A stretch of 64,000 bases of DNA from Clostridia bacterium. Its GTDB lineage: Bacteria > Bacillota > Clostridia > Oscillospirales > CAG-382. The position numbers and the translations under genes are program-made. Where the stretch lies: assembly GCA_017399965.1 (NCBI GenBank), contig JAFQAP010000033.1, positions 1 to 64,000 on the forward strand, given 5' to 3'. How positions within the stretch are numbered: the first letter of the stretch is position 1; each line of letters starts with the position of its first letter. Positions 25,227-33,813 of the stretch are shown here, piece by piece. The notes beneath the pieces are model-generated. The model did no database searches, had not been told where the DNA came from, and saw only the letters and a list, made by a program, of their open reading frames with translations.

Positions 25227-26120
25227 CTATAATATCAAAGAAAGCCACAGGGGCAGGGTTATAAGGGACAGCAGGTGGGATATAAGGGCAAGCCGCGCAC
25301 CGGGCTTGCAGTCTTCGCCCACAAGCTTCGGGAACACAATGGTGTTAAGTCCGCAGGGCATAACGGTTATTATGAGTATAAAGGGAAGCAAAGCATCAAG
25401 CCCAAAGAGAGTGCATACCCCGTATGCCACGGCGGGGAATAATATAAGCCGCAAACCGCAGAAAATATATGCTTGCTTGTTTTTAAAAAGCTCCTTTAAC
25501 GAGAAAGCGGCAAGGGTTATACCCGTAAGCAGCATACTTAAAGGTCCCACGCAGGCAGACGCCATAGAGGTTACGGAGGAGATGACATCGGGTATTTTTA
25601 CAGATGTCATTCCGCATATCATACCAAGGACAATAGCGATCGTTATGGGGTTGAGCAGTCTTTTTAAAGGTTTTTTACCTCCCGTAAGCATTGCGTATCC
25701 CGCGGTGTAGGTATAGATAATAAAAGGAATGGCAAAAAAGATAAAGTTGGAAAGCATCTCTTCGCCGAACACTCCCTCGATCAGAGCGTAGCCAAGGTAT
25801 GCGTAGTTGGATATGGCAAAGGAATATCGGTATACCTTGCGTTCATAAGGGTGCTTTGTAATCAGCTTTGATGCAAAGTAAGCGGCAATAACCAAAATCA
25901 GCAGAAGTACTGCGGATACGGGTAAAAATATGTATTTTTCTTTAAAATCCGCCACTGTAAAATTGTTTGCAAAGGTGTTGAATATCTTGCAGGGCAGTAA
26001 AAGGTTTACAATAAGAACGGATAAAATATCCCCGCTTACCGCCTTTTTCCGCTTTCCTATAACCCATCCCGCAAACAAAAATATATACAGTATAAAAAGC
26101 TGTTTGAAAATAAGCTCCAT
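25227..26120 (-). CDS. AEC-family (auxin efflux carrier-like) transporter
   Basis: The 297-residue integral membrane protein has the two-repeat AEC layout: an N-terminal repeat with FLFAGWVIGKR and a C-terminal repeat with MPCGLNTIVFPKLVGED, which contains the unwound central helix typical of the family. Bacterial members carry malate or other organic acids; the substrate is not predictable. I start at the ATG at 26120, which has GGAG 9 bp upstream; an in-frame ATG five codons earlier lacks a good site. Confidence 0.85.
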   Translation of the reverse strand: MELIFKQLFILYIFLFAGWVIGKRKKAVSGDILSVLIVNLLLPCKIFNTFANNFTVADFKEKYIFLPVSAVLLLILVIAAYFASKLITKHPYERKVYRYSFAISNYAYLGYALIEGVFGEEMLSNFIFFAIPFIIYTYTAGYAMLTGGKKPLKRLLNPITIAIVLGMICGMTSVKIPDVISSVTSMASACVGPLSMLLTGITLAAFSLKELFKNKQAYIFCGLRLILFPAVAYGVCTLFGLDALLPFILIITVMPCGLNTIVFPKLVGEDCKPGARLALISHLLSLITLPLWLSLIL

Positions 26121-26205
26121 AACCAATATCTCCATAATGTATCATCTGTCTGTATTTTAACACAAACAGTTAGTAAAATCAACAAAACTCTTGCTTTTAT
26201 TTCTC

Positions 26206-26234
26206 TTGACAAAAAGAGTAATTTGTTATATAAT
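26206..26234 (+). promoter_or_regulatory. sigma-A promoter of tRNA-Gln
   Basis: Perfect TTGACA (26206-26211), 17-bp spacer, perfect TATAAT (26229-26234), 18 bp before the mature tRNA 5' end. Confidence 0.88.
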
Positions 26235-26252
26235 CATTTGGCAATTTAATAT

Positions 26253-26328
26253 AGGGATATAGCCAAGCGGTAAGGCAACGGACTTTGACTCCGTCATCTC
26301 GCTGGTTCGAATCCAGCTATCCCTGCCA
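26253..26328 (+). tRNA. tRNA-Gln (anticodon TTG)
   Basis: Complete cloverleaf: acceptor stem AGGGATA/TATCCCT, D arm GCC/GGC with GG in the loop, anticodon stem ACGGA/TCCGT around loop CTTTGAC (anticodon TTG), T arm GCTGG-TTCGAAT-CCAGC, discriminator G and an encoded CCA. It reads CAA/CAG glutamine codons. It is a single-gene transcript with its own promoter and terminator. Confidence 0.97.
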
Positions 26329-26329
26329 G

Positions 26330-26359
26330 AAAAAAGCAAGTCGCAAGACTTGCTTTTTT
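26330..26359 (+). terminator. Intrinsic terminator after tRNA-Gln
   Basis: AAAAAAGCAAGTC/GACTTGCTTTTTT hairpin with a GCAA loop and a T run, immediately behind the CCA end. Confidence 0.9.
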
Positions 26360-26360
26360 C

Positions 26361-26533
26361 AGTTATATTCGCCTGCGGCGAGTTCTATTGGCTGCGCCAG
26401 TTGTATTTGCTTCGCAAGTGATATTGGGCTTCGCCCAGTTTTGGAGGCGAATATAATATCACTGCGGAACGAAGTGGAGCAATATCACTTTTGCGAAGCA
26501 AAAATATCACGCTGACGAAGTCAGCATATCACT
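26361..26533. repeat. Mini-hairpin array 2 (linker AGTgATATT / AATATCACT)
   Basis: About 173 bp directly after the tRNA terminator. Left-half linkers read AGTTATATT, AGTTCTATT, AGTTGTATT and AGTGATATT. Right-half linkers read AATATCACT or close variants, their reverse complement. Left hairpins have TGC or TTC loops (CGCC/GGCG, GGC/GCC, TTGC/GCAA, GGGC/GCCC). Right hairpins have GAA loops (TTTTGC/GCAAAA, GCTGAC/GTCAGC), so the loops are also flipped. The stem sequences differ in every unit. With the terminator before it and the promoter at 26624, this explains most of the 349-bp gap 26329-26677. Confidence 0.85.
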
Positions 26534-26623
26534 AAAAACTTTTAGACTCTGAAGTTTTTCGAAATTTTGTAGATGCATTTTGAGCTTTTCGGGTCTGTAG
26601 ACAGATTCGAACCGGCGAAACGG

Positions 26624-26652
26624 TTGAAATGTTTACAAAGTTGTGGTATAAT
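26624..26652 (+). promoter_or_regulatory. Promoter of the small membrane protein
   Basis: TTGAAA (26624-26629), 17-bp spacer, TATAAT (26647-26652), followed by AAAGGAG at 26662. Confidence 0.8.
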
Positions 26653-26677
26653 AAAGCCAAGAAAGGAGATGATCCAT

Positions 26678-27004
26678 ATGAAGTTATTTAAAATTGGAAC
26701 AATATTACAACTAATTTACTGCTTTTGTTGTTTGTTAGTTGTGATATGTATGCCTTTGTACACTGCATTTTATACGACAACATTCGGAGAAATATGCTTT
26801 AGAATAGGAGAGATTCTTACTTTAGGTTCTACATTTAACCCAATGGCTCTAATTGGAACAATCATCAATTTTATTGCATGCTTTTCCTCTGATTTAAAAA
26901 AATCAAAGAAAATTTTAATATGGACGATTATTTCTCCTGCTTTGATAGTGCTATTTTGGGTTTTAGCTGTATGCTTCTTTGTTCACCACAGTGGTGGTGT
27001 TTAA
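26678..27004 (+). CDS. Small AT-rich membrane protein, three TM segments
   Basis: The 108-residue protein has hydrophobic segments about residues 6-30, 48-70 and 78-102. It has short polar ends and a final VHHSGGV. Codon use is more AT-rich than the flanking housekeeping genes. I prefer the ATG at 26678 because it has AAAGGAG 9 bp upstream and its own promoter; longer in-frame starts would overlap the promoter. No family recognised. Confidence 0.65.
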   Translation: MKLFKIGTILQLIYCFCCLLVVICMPLYTAFYTTTFGEICFRIGEILTLGSTFNPMALIGTIINFIACFSSDLKKSKKILIWTIISPALIVLFWVLAVCFFVHHSGGV

Positions 27005-27031
27005 TATACATAGGTTTTCGTTGCAAGCATG

Positions 27032-27164
27032 GCGTTAAAAGTCCGGTAGACCGCGGATACTTTTAATCCCCATCATCGCCAAGGGGTTAATCTACCCTCT
27101 GCAAAATCGGTACGCATCTAAATCAGCCACACACGGCTTTGCATCTAAATCGGACACACATCAC
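27032..27164. other. Unassigned structured stretch with IS-end-like direct repeats
   Basis: A dyad TTAAAAGT...ACTTTTAA spans 27032-27059. Two 20-bp direct repeats follow, GCATCTAAATCAGCCACACA at 27114-27133 and GCATCTAAATCGGACACACA at 27141-27160. Multiple near-terminal repeats of this sort occur at ends of some insertion sequences, but no transposase remnant is visible. Origin unknown. Confidence 0.4.
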
Positions 27165-27195
27165 AAAAATCCGAGAACTTCGTTCTCGGATTTTT
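27165..27195 (+). terminator. Intrinsic terminator downstream of the small membrane protein
   Basis: AAAAATCCGAGAAC/GTTCTCGGATTTTT hairpin, symmetrical, so it can work on either strand. Confidence 0.85.
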
Positions 27196-27213
27196 ATTAA
27201 TTTCTCAAAACCG

Positions 27214-27242
27214 TTGTAACACGGAACATTTTATGTTAAAAT
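27214..27242 (+). promoter_or_regulatory. Promoter of the GH127-type gene
   Basis: TTGTAA (27214-27219), 17-bp spacer, TAAAAT (27237-27242), 31 bp before the ATG. Confidence 0.6.
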
Positions 27243-27273
27243 ACGGTTATCCACAGTATGCGAGGTAGCGAAT

Positions 27274-29091
27274 ATGAAAAAATGGTCTTTTTACACTTCC
27301 AATGAAATAAAGCCTTTGGGATGGGTAAAGCGTCAGCTTGAAATACAGGCGCAGTCCCTTTGCGGAAACCTACACAAGGTCTGGCCCGACGTACGGGACA
27401 GCAAGTGGATCGGCGGTACGGCGGAGGGATGGGAGCGAGTTCCTTATTGGCTGGACGGATTTATTCCCCTTGCGTATTTACTTGAAGACAAAGAGCTTAT
27501 CTCTGTTGCGGATAAGTATATGGATGCCATACTCGCCTTCCAACAGCCCGACGGATGGCTGTGCCCCTGTGATGAGGAAAAACGCCCGTCTTACGATACC
27601 TGGGCGGTATTGCTTCTTTCCAAGGTGCTTACGGTGTATTACCAATGCTCCGGCAAAGAGCAGGCTGTGGATGCGCTGTATAAAATGCTTAAAAACTACC
27701 ACGAACTGCTCAAAAACGGCACGGTAAAGCTGTTTGAGTGGGGAAAATACCGTTGGTACGAAGGATTTATCGCTATCGGCTTTTTGTATTCCCGCTGCGG
27801 CGAAGAATGGCTGATAGATCTCGCCCGCATACTCAAAGAGCAGGGCATGGATTACGATACTGTAACCCACCTTTGGGAACGCGCTATGAATTGGTGGCGG
27901 TTTGATACTCATATAGTAAACCTTGCAATGATGCTTAAATCCGAAGCGGTGTCCTGCGCCCTTTTGGGAGAGCAGTATACGGATAAAGCACAAAAATACT
28001 ACGATATTCTGGAAAAATACAACGGTATGCCCGCAGGCGTTTTCACGGGGGACGAATGTCTTTCCGGCGTAAGCCCCATTCAGGGCGCGGAGCTTTGCTC
28101 GGTGGTTGAGCTTATGTATTCCTATGAGCATCTCTATGCCTGCACCGGAGATAAAAAATGGGCGGAGCGTCTTGAAAAAATTGCCTTCAACGCACTTCCC
28201 GCCGCTATAAGCGACGATATGTGGGCGCACCAGTACGTTCAGCAGAGCAACCAGATTTCCTGCATACGCTTCCCCGGAAAATCCGTTTTCCGCACCAACA
28301 ACAGCGAAGCCCACCTTTTCGGTCTGGAGCCCAATTACGGCTGCTGTACGGCGAACTTCGGTCAGGGCTGGCCAAAGCTCGTGCTGTCTGCCTTTATGTA
28401 TAACGGGGATAGGGTTATAAATGCCGTTCCCGTTCCCTCGGTACTTAAGACGGAGGACGTGTATATTTCTCTTGAAACCGAATATCCCTTCAAAAACACC
28501 TTTAAATATACAGTAAAAGCGGAAAAAGATTTTACTCTCGTTCTCCGCGTGCCCACCTTTGCCGTCGATTATACCGTTAACGGCGAAAAAGCGTGGGTTG
28601 AGGAGGTTTCCGTGCCCGTAAAGGCAGGGGAAAACAAGGTCATTAACGTGTCCTTTGAAGTAACTCCCCGCTTTGAAAAACGTGCAGGCGGTCTTAACAC
28701 GGCGGAAATGGGCTCCCTTTTGTTCGCCCTGCCCATAGAGTATCACACCATTATAAAGGAATATGAGCGGGACGGAGTCGAGCGCAAATTCCCGTATTGC
28801 GATTACGAATATTATCCCTTAACCCCCTGGCAGTTCGGCTTTGCGGATACGGCTTTAAAAGCGGAATTCCGCGGCGTTTCTCAAACTCCTTTTTCTTCCC
28901 ACAATCCCCCCGTTACCTTAAAAGCAAAGGTAAAAGAAATAGATTGGGGCTATGCGGACGGATACGATACCGTCTGTGCAAAATATCCCGAAAGCCGTGC
29001 GGGAAAGGGAAGTGTAAAAGAAGCAGAGCTGTATCCTTACGGATGCGCCAAGCTCCGTATGACAGAACTGCCTTTCTGTGAGGAAGAATAA
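27274..29091 (+). CDS. GH127-type glycoside hydrolase (beta-L-arabinofuranosidase-like, DUF1680)
   Basis: The 605-residue protein has an (alpha/alpha)6-barrel start with WDGFIPLAYLLED-like text and a C-terminal beta-domain. The zinc-thiolate site of GH127 is visible: Glu273 and Cys275 in GAELCSVVE, and Cys357-Cys358 in NYGCCTAN. One of these cysteines is the nucleophile in characterised members. There is no signal peptide, so it should act on imported arabinose-containing oligosaccharides. It is followed 3 bp later by the methyltransferase gene. Confidence 0.87.
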   Translation: MKKWSFYTSNEIKPLGWVKRQLEIQAQSLCGNLHKVWPDVRDSKWIGGTAEGWERVPYWLDGFIPLAYLLEDKELISVADKYMDAILAFQQPDGWLCPCDEEKRPSYDTWAVLLLSKVLTVYYQCSGKEQAVDALYKMLKNYHELLKNGTVKLFEWGKYRWYEGFIAIGFLYSRCGEEWLIDLARILKEQGMDYDTVTHLWERAMNWWRFDTHIVNLAMMLKSEAVSCALLGEQYTDKAQKYYDILEKYNGMPAGVFTGDECLSGVSPIQGAELCSVVELMYSYEHLYACTGDKKWAERLEKIAFNALPAAISDDMWAHQYVQQSNQISCIRFPGKSVFRTNNSEAHLFGLEPNYGCCTANFGQGWPKLVLSAFMYNGDRVINAVPVPSVLKTEDVYISLETEYPFKNTFKYTVKAEKDFTLVLRVPTFAVDYTVNGEKAWVEEVSVPVKAGENKVINVSFEVTPRFEKRAGGLNTAEMGSLLFALPIEYHTIIKEYERDGVERKFPYCDYEYYPLTPWQFGFADTALKAEFRGVSQTPFSSHNPPVTLKAKVKEIDWGYADGYDTVCAKYPESRAGKGSVKEAELYPYGCAKLRMTELPFCEEE

Positions 29092-29094
29092 AAA

Positions 29095-30240
29095 ATGGAA
29101 GATATACGCAAATATTTCGAGAAATCTCTTTCTGCGGGAGCAAAAAGATTTATTATAAGCAATCCCGTTTCAAAAACGGCGGAGTATAAAAAAATTACGG
29201 CGGATAAAAAGCCCTTTGGATTTCAGATATCCAAATATACCGAAAAGCAGGTGTTTCACGAAAACGTTTCGGAAAATGAGCTTGCTTTCCGCTGTGCCGA
29301 GCTCGTGTACGGGAATTACAAGCAGGTAAACGGCTTTGCCGAAAATAACGAACATATCCTGCTTATCTCCAAAAAAGGCGCAAGCAGATATTCGGTAAAG
29401 GAAAACGGCTCTGTTTCCGTGCCCGAAAACACACAGCATAACAGAGAGAAAAACTATATCCTTTCCCAAGGGGAAAATATACCTCCGCTGGTGGATATGG
29501 GAGTGTTTACCAAGGACGGCAAGGTGATAAACGCTATGTACCATAAGTACAAGCAGATAAACCGTTTTTTGGAAACCGTGGATGACGAAATATCCTCATA
29601 TCCCTCGGATACTTTAAACGTAATAGATTTCGGCTGCGGAAAATCATATCTCACCTTTATTTTGTATTATTACCTTACCGCCGTTAAGGGCAAAAAGGTG
29701 AATATGATAGGACTTGACCTTAAAAAAGAGGTAATAGAAAAGTGCGAAGCCTCTGCCCGTAAATACGGCTACGACGGATTGCACTTTGAGCTTGGAGATA
29801 TAAACGGCTATAAGGCTCCCTTTAAGGTGGATATGGTGGTTACTCTCCACGCTTGCGATACCGCCACCGATCACGCTTTGTATAACGCTGTAAGCTGGGG
29901 TGCAAAAATGATCTTTTCCGTGCCCTGCTGCCAGCACGAGCTGAATAAGCAGATGCAACCGAAAAACCTTGATATAATCTCCCGTTACGGCATTATACAA
30001 GAGCGGTTTTGCGCCCTCGCTACCGATGCGGTAAGAGGAAATATTCTTGAATACTGCGGGTATAAGACCCAGATAATGGAATTTATCGAACTTGACCATA
30101 CCCCGAAAAATATCCTTATCCGCGCCGTAAAACGCCCGTCCACCCCTCAAAAAGTAAAACAAAAAGCGCTGGACGAGATAAACGCGGTCATAAACGAATT
30201 CGGGTTTTCCCCTACGCTTTATAAGTTGCTTATAAAATGA
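29095..30240 (+). CDS. SAM-dependent methyltransferase (Methyltransf_32-like)
   Basis: In the 381-residue protein the Rossmann SAM site VIDFGCGKSYLTF is near residue 180. An acidic strand-end motif MIGLDLKKEV and VTLHACDTATD follow, then the SVPCCQHELN motif. This pattern is seen in a group of rRNA/tRNA-modifying-like enzymes (Methyltransf_32, GSTCD/METTL25 relatives). The N-terminal 150 residues or so are a separate domain. Substrate unknown. It follows the glycosidase by 3 bp but is probably not functionally linked. Confidence 0.78.
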   Translation: MEDIRKYFEKSLSAGAKRFIISNPVSKTAEYKKITADKKPFGFQISKYTEKQVFHENVSENELAFRCAELVYGNYKQVNGFAENNEHILLISKKGASRYSVKENGSVSVPENTQHNREKNYILSQGENIPPLVDMGVFTKDGKVINAMYHKYKQINRFLETVDDEISSYPSDTLNVIDFGCGKSYLTFILYYYLTAVKGKKVNMIGLDLKKEVIEKCEASARKYGYDGLHFELGDINGYKAPFKVDMVVTLHACDTATDHALYNAVSWGAKMIFSVPCCQHELNKQMQPKNLDIISRYGIIQERFCALATDAVRGNILEYCGYKTQIMEFIELDHTPKNILIRAVKRPSTPQKVKQKALDEINAVINEFGFSPTLYKLLIK

Positions 30241-30264
30241 TTTGAATTTGTGGAGGAAGATATT

Positions 30265-31164
30265 ATGCCAAAGATACTTGTAACGGGTGGAACTGTTTTT
30301 GTCAGCCGCTATATCGCAGAGTATTATGTTGCTAAAGGCTGGGATGTATATGTGCTTAATAGGAACAGCAAGGAACAATCTAAAGGTGTGACTCTCATCG
30401 AAGCTGACCGACATAATCTTGGGGAAGTCCTGCGTGAATATCAGTTTGATGTTGTCATAGATACTGCGTATACTTCCTATGATGTAGATTTGTTGCTTGA
30501 TGCTTTGGGAAACTATAAAGACTATGTTCTAATCAGCTCAAGTGCTGTATATCCTGAGTATGCATTACAACCATTTAAAGAAGATGTTGTTTTGTCTGTA
30601 AATAAATATTGGGGTAAGTACGGAACTGACAAAATAGAAGCAGAATCTGCGTTACTGAGAAGAAATCCCAATGCATATATTCTCAGACCGCCATATCTGT
30701 ACGGTCAAATGAACAATGTGTATCGAGAAGCCTTTGTATTTGATTGCGCCCTGGCTGATAGAAAGTTTTATTTGCCCAAAGATGGTGATATGAAATTACA
30801 ATTTTTCCATATTCACGATTTATGTAGATTTATAGATGTTGTTTTAGAGAATAAGCCACAGCAACATATTTTTAATGTTGGAAATAAAGAGGCGATTTCT
30901 ATTCGTAAGTGGGTAGAACTCTGTTATAATACTCTTGAGAAAAAAGTTGAGTTTCAAAATGTTTACGATGATATTGAACAGAGGAATTATTTCAGTTTCT
31001 ACAATTATGAGTATTATCTCGACGTTTCGGCACAATATAATCTAATGACGGATGTGAAATCTTTAGACGAAGGATTGAAAGAATCCTTTGATTGGTACAT
31101 AAACAATAAAGATAAGGTAAATAGAAAACCGTTTATCGAGTATATAGATAATACTCTGGTATGA
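30265..31164 (+). CDS. NAD-dependent epimerase/dehydratase-family protein, AT-rich
   Basis: The 299-residue extended SDR has a variant glycine-rich motif VTGGTVFVSRYIAEYY, ISSSAVYPEY and the lysine region YWGKYGTDKIEAES. The tyrosine of the usual YxxxK pair appears as Tyr-Gly-Thr-Asp-Lys. Codon use (many GAT, GTT, TTT) is clearly more AT-rich than in the neighbours, which suggests recent acquisition. The ATG at 30265 has GGAGG 8 bp upstream. Substrate, probably a nucleotide sugar, unknown. Confidence 0.8.
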   Translation: MPKILVTGGTVFVSRYIAEYYVAKGWDVYVLNRNSKEQSKGVTLIEADRHNLGEVLREYQFDVVIDTAYTSYDVDLLLDALGNYKDYVLISSSAVYPEYALQPFKEDVVLSVNKYWGKYGTDKIEAESALLRRNPNAYILRPPYLYGQMNNVYREAFVFDCALADRKFYLPKDGDMKLQFFHIHDLCRFIDVVLENKPQQHIFNVGNKEAISIRKWVELCYNTLEKKVEFQNVYDDIEQRNYFSFYNYEYYLDVSAQYNLMTDVKSLDEGLKESFDWYINNKDKVNRKPFIEYIDNTLV

Positions 31165-31186
31165 CTAATTTCAATTTATAGAATGG

Positions 31187-31219
31187 AAAACCCGACAGGT
31201 TTAAAACCTGTCGGGTTTT
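31187..31219. terminator. Terminator after the epimerase gene
   Basis: AAAACCCGACAGGTTT/AAACCTGTCGGGTTTT, near-perfect inverted repeat, active in either direction. Confidence 0.88.
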
Positions 31220-31270
31220 GATATTCTTATGAGAAGAAGCGCACTTTCGTGCATTTTTTTAGCAATGTAT

Positions 31271-32356
31271 TTAACTGTATTTTTCCAAAACCGCCTTGTA
31301 ATCGGGGTTTTGCAAAAGCTGTTTCAGCCTTTCGTTTGCGGGATCGGGGTTTAAAAGATAATCTACTATCCACGAAAGAAAATTTTCGGCGGTTACGTTT
31401 CTGCGTTTTGGGAAGTATGCTCGGTATACGGCGGTATCGTATTTAACGGCTTCGGATATTTTCTGTGCCGCGCAAAGGTTCATATCCAGCAAAGTGATAA
31501 TATCTTCATCCGCACCGCCTCTGTAGGTCATATCGTTTCTTAACCTGCCGAGAAACGCTTCCGCAAGACCGGCGAAAAACACATCTCCCGTTTCGTTAAA
31601 TGCGTTCAGCATAATATTGCCGTACTTTATAGCTTTTTCGGCTTTTTCTTTTATAGAAAGCTTGCTATCGAAAAAGATTTTGCGGCCAAGCTTATCTCCC
31701 GCAAATGCTACCAGCTCGTACATATTTCTTTGCACGTGGAAGTAATATTCTTCCGTGTCTTTTGCAAATAGTTGTTCTGTCTTTTGCTCTCCGGTTGAAT
31801 ACCAATCCGCAAACTTGGTTTTATATATTTCCAATGCCTCTTCCGTTTTTCCTTCTGCGTGAAGAATTTTTGCTCTCATATTCCACGCATTAAGGCGCAG
31901 ACCTTCTTCCGTACAGCCATCCAGTATTTTTTCGCATATAGCAAGAAATTCGTCTTTGTGTGCGATCAAAACCGCAGGATCGTTATCGGCAAAATCTCCG
32001 CCGATATTCCACATATAATAATGCATTATCCGATAATCATTTGGATAATCGCGGTAAGCTTTTGTTATGATCTCACGCGCTTTTTGCCAATCGCTGCGCC
32101 AATGTTTTCTGTATAGATCTATAACATTATCAATATCCGCCTGCACTTTTTCTCGGTCATATCCCACAAGCTCATCAAGAGTAACACCGAAATAGTACGC
32201 AAGGGGTTGAAGCAGAGTTATATCCGGATAAGTTTCTCCTCTTTCCCATTTGCTTACGGCAGCGCAGGTAACGTTCATCGCAACAGAAAGCTGCTCCTGT
32301 GTAATGTTTTTTATTCCCCGCAAACGCTTTATGTTTGCACCTATTGTCAGTTCCAT
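31271..32356 (-). CDS. XRE-family HTH regulator with TPR-like C-terminal domain
   Basis: The 361-residue protein has an N-terminal Cro/C1 HTH (LRGIKNITQEQLSVAMNV, AAVSKWERGETYPD). A dimerising LAYYFGVTLDEL segment and about 280 helical residues follow, with TPR-like text (EEALEIYKTKFADWY). The layout resembles regulators that sense peptides or small ligands through the helical domain, but no cognate peptide gene adjoins it. The start has GGAGGT. Confidence 0.78.
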   Translation of the reverse strand: MELTIGANIKRLRGIKNITQEQLSVAMNVTCAAVSKWERGETYPDITLLQPLAYYFGVTLDELVGYDREKVQADIDNVIDLYRKHWRSDWQKAREIITKAYRDYPNDYRIMHYYMWNIGGDFADNDPAVLIAHKDEFLAICEKILDGCTEEGLRLNAWNMRAKILHAEGKTEEALEIYKTKFADWYSTGEQKTEQLFAKDTEEYYFHVQRNMYELVAFAGDKLGRKIFFDSKLSIKEKAEKAIKYGNIMLNAFNETGDVFFAGLAEAFLGRLRNDMTYRGGADEDIITLLDMNLCAAQKISEAVKYDTAVYRAYFPKRRNVTAENFLSWIVDYLLNPDPANERLKQLLQNPDYKAVLEKYS

Positions 32357-32488
32357 ATTGTACCTCCGTTAAAAAACTCAGCCGACGTCTGCTGTGAACA
32401 TATATTACCTCAAAAAACAGCAAAGGTAAAGGTAATGTCAGTAAACACCATATTAACTCAAAGTTGAAAAAGTATAGCGCGTGTAAAG

Positions 32489-32527
32489 ATCACCCCAAGA
32501 ATCCTTACGGATTCTCGGGGACCCCGA
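32489..32527 (+). repeat. Dispersed palindromic repeat, copy 7
   Basis: ATCACCCC, stem AAGAATCC/GGATTCT (both arms differ from copy 1 in a compensating way), then CGGGGACCCCGA. It lies just beyond the nudix terminator. Confidence 0.85.
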
Positions 32528-32534
32528 CAATAAT

Positions 32535-32562
32535 AAATGCACGGAAGACCCGTGCATTTTTT
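32535..32562 (-). terminator. Terminator after the nudix gene
   Basis: AAATGCACGG/CCGTGCATTT hairpin, 3 bp past the nudix stop. Confidence 0.8.
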
Positions 32563-32564
32563 GA

Positions 32565-33095
32565 TTATGCAAAGTGTTTTTTATATCCGTCTGTAAGAAT
32601 TCTTCCGTGGTCGGAGGCGATATCCTCGCTCTTTCCTTCGGGGGAAAGGGTAAGTACCGTTTCGCCGTGAGAAAGGGTAAAGCCCTTTTCGCTTACGTAA
32701 ATATCAAACCATTTGGCGTCCGCCGCATCGTCCCCCGCTTCGGTTTTGGGCATTTTTTCAAGTACTTGAGTAAACGCCACGGTGATTATACGGGTACGGG
32801 GATCTCTTTTGGGGTCGGAATAAACCCTTAACTGCTCGGGGTATGCTTTAACTCCCGTTTCCTCCATAAGCTCGCGGGATGCCGCTTGTTCGCAGGTTTC
32901 ATCAGGCTCCACAAATCCGCCGGGGAGCGCCCAGGTATCTATGAAGGGATGGTTTGCCCGTTTTATTAAAAGCACCTTGTTTTCGCAAAATATAACCATA
33001 TCCACGGTTACGGAGGGACGCTCAAATTTACTTGCATCGTATGCGGCGAGAAATTCCGCTTCTGTCTGGCCCGAGGCGTTACGTTTTTCTGTCAT
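32565..33095 (-). CDS. NUDIX hydrolase
   Basis: The 176-residue protein has the complete NUDIX box (GGFVEPDETCEQAASRELME followed by ETGV) after the strand KVLLIKRANHPFIDTWALPG. Such sequences are often ADP-ribose or NAD-related pyrophosphatases, and the WALPGGF version is common in NrtR-like proteins. Here there is no C-terminal DNA-binding domain, so an enzymatic role is likely. Last gene of the trmL-mnmE-mnmG-rsmG cluster, 13 bp after rsmG. Confidence 0.88.
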   Translation of the reverse strand: MTEKRNASGQTEAEFLAAYDASKFERPSVTVDMVIFCENKVLLIKRANHPFIDTWALPGGFVEPDETCEQAASRELMEETGVKAYPEQLRVYSDPKRDPRTRIITVAFTQVLEKMPKTEAGDDAADAKWFDIYVSEKGFTLSHGETVLTLSPEGKSEDIASDHGRILTDGYKKHFA

Positions 33096-33108
33096 TTTTT
33101 TACCGCCT

Positions 33109-33813
33109 TTATAAAGGTTTTTTCATAATTCTGCCGTTTGCTCTGGGGTATTCGGCAGGGGTAGAGGATATCTTTTTTATAACTATAACCGTATGGCTTC
33201 TGTCAAAAACGGGGATGGGAGCTTCAAAAAGCTCTGCCTCGCCGCCGCCCAGAACCTTTATGGCGTTTTTCGCTTCCTCCAGCTCTTCTCTGCCGCGGTT
33301 GCCCTTCATTGCGATAAAATATCCGCCCTTTTTAACAAGGGGCATACACCATTCGCACAGCACGTTAAGACGGGCTACCCCGCGGGAAACGGCGATATCG
33401 TATTTTTCTCTGTGCCCGCCCTTGCCCGCTTCTTCGGCTCGTGCGCACAGGGTGGATATGTTGGAAATTCCCGCACCCCGCGCGGTTTCTTCAACAAACC
33501 TCAGCTTTTTCGCGGTGCTGTCCAGTCCCGTGAAGCGGCAGTCGGGAGCGCATATCGCCAAAGGGAAGGTGGGAAAACCGCCTCCGCACCCAACGTCAAT
33601 AACCTTTTTGTTTTTAAAAAGTCCCGTTTTAAGAGGAGAAAGGGAGTCTACAAAATGCAGCAGCGCAATCTCCTCATCCGTTTTAAGATCGGTTACGTTT
33701 AAGCTTCCTTCTATCCGTTTAAGCCCTTCCGCCACGGCGTAAAACTGCTTTTCCTGCTCCTCTGTAAAGGAAATAGGGGAGTGTTTTTTTGTAATATCAA
33801 TTATGTTTTTCAT
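33109..33813 (-). CDS. rsmG: 16S rRNA (guanine527-N7)-methyltransferase RsmG
   Basis: The 234-residue protein has the GidB/RsmG SAM motif DVGCGGGFPTFPLAI, LTDLKTDEE-type text and SRGVARLNVLCEW. It methylates G527 of 16S rRNA. The chosen ATG at 33813 has AAAGG upstream and overlaps the mnmG stop by 17 bp, the normal coupling of this pair. Confidence 0.95.
   Translation of the reverse strand: MKNIIDITKKHSPISFTEEQEKQFYAVAEGLKRIEGSLNVTDLKTDEEIALLHFVDSLSPLKTGLFKNKKVIDVGCGGGFPTFPLAICAPDCRFTGLDSTAKKLRFVEETARGAGISNISTLCARAEEAGKGGHREKYDIAVSRGVARLNVLCEWCMPLVKKGGYFIAMKGNRGREELEEAKNAIKVLGGGEAELFEAPIPVFDRSHTVIVIKKISSTPAEYPRANGRIMKKPL

Noticed and set aside
27478..28746. A 420-codon minus-strand frame
   Set aside because: Antisense to the GH127-type gene, which has its active-site cysteines and a ribosome site. 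No ribosome site or domain is seen on the minus strand.
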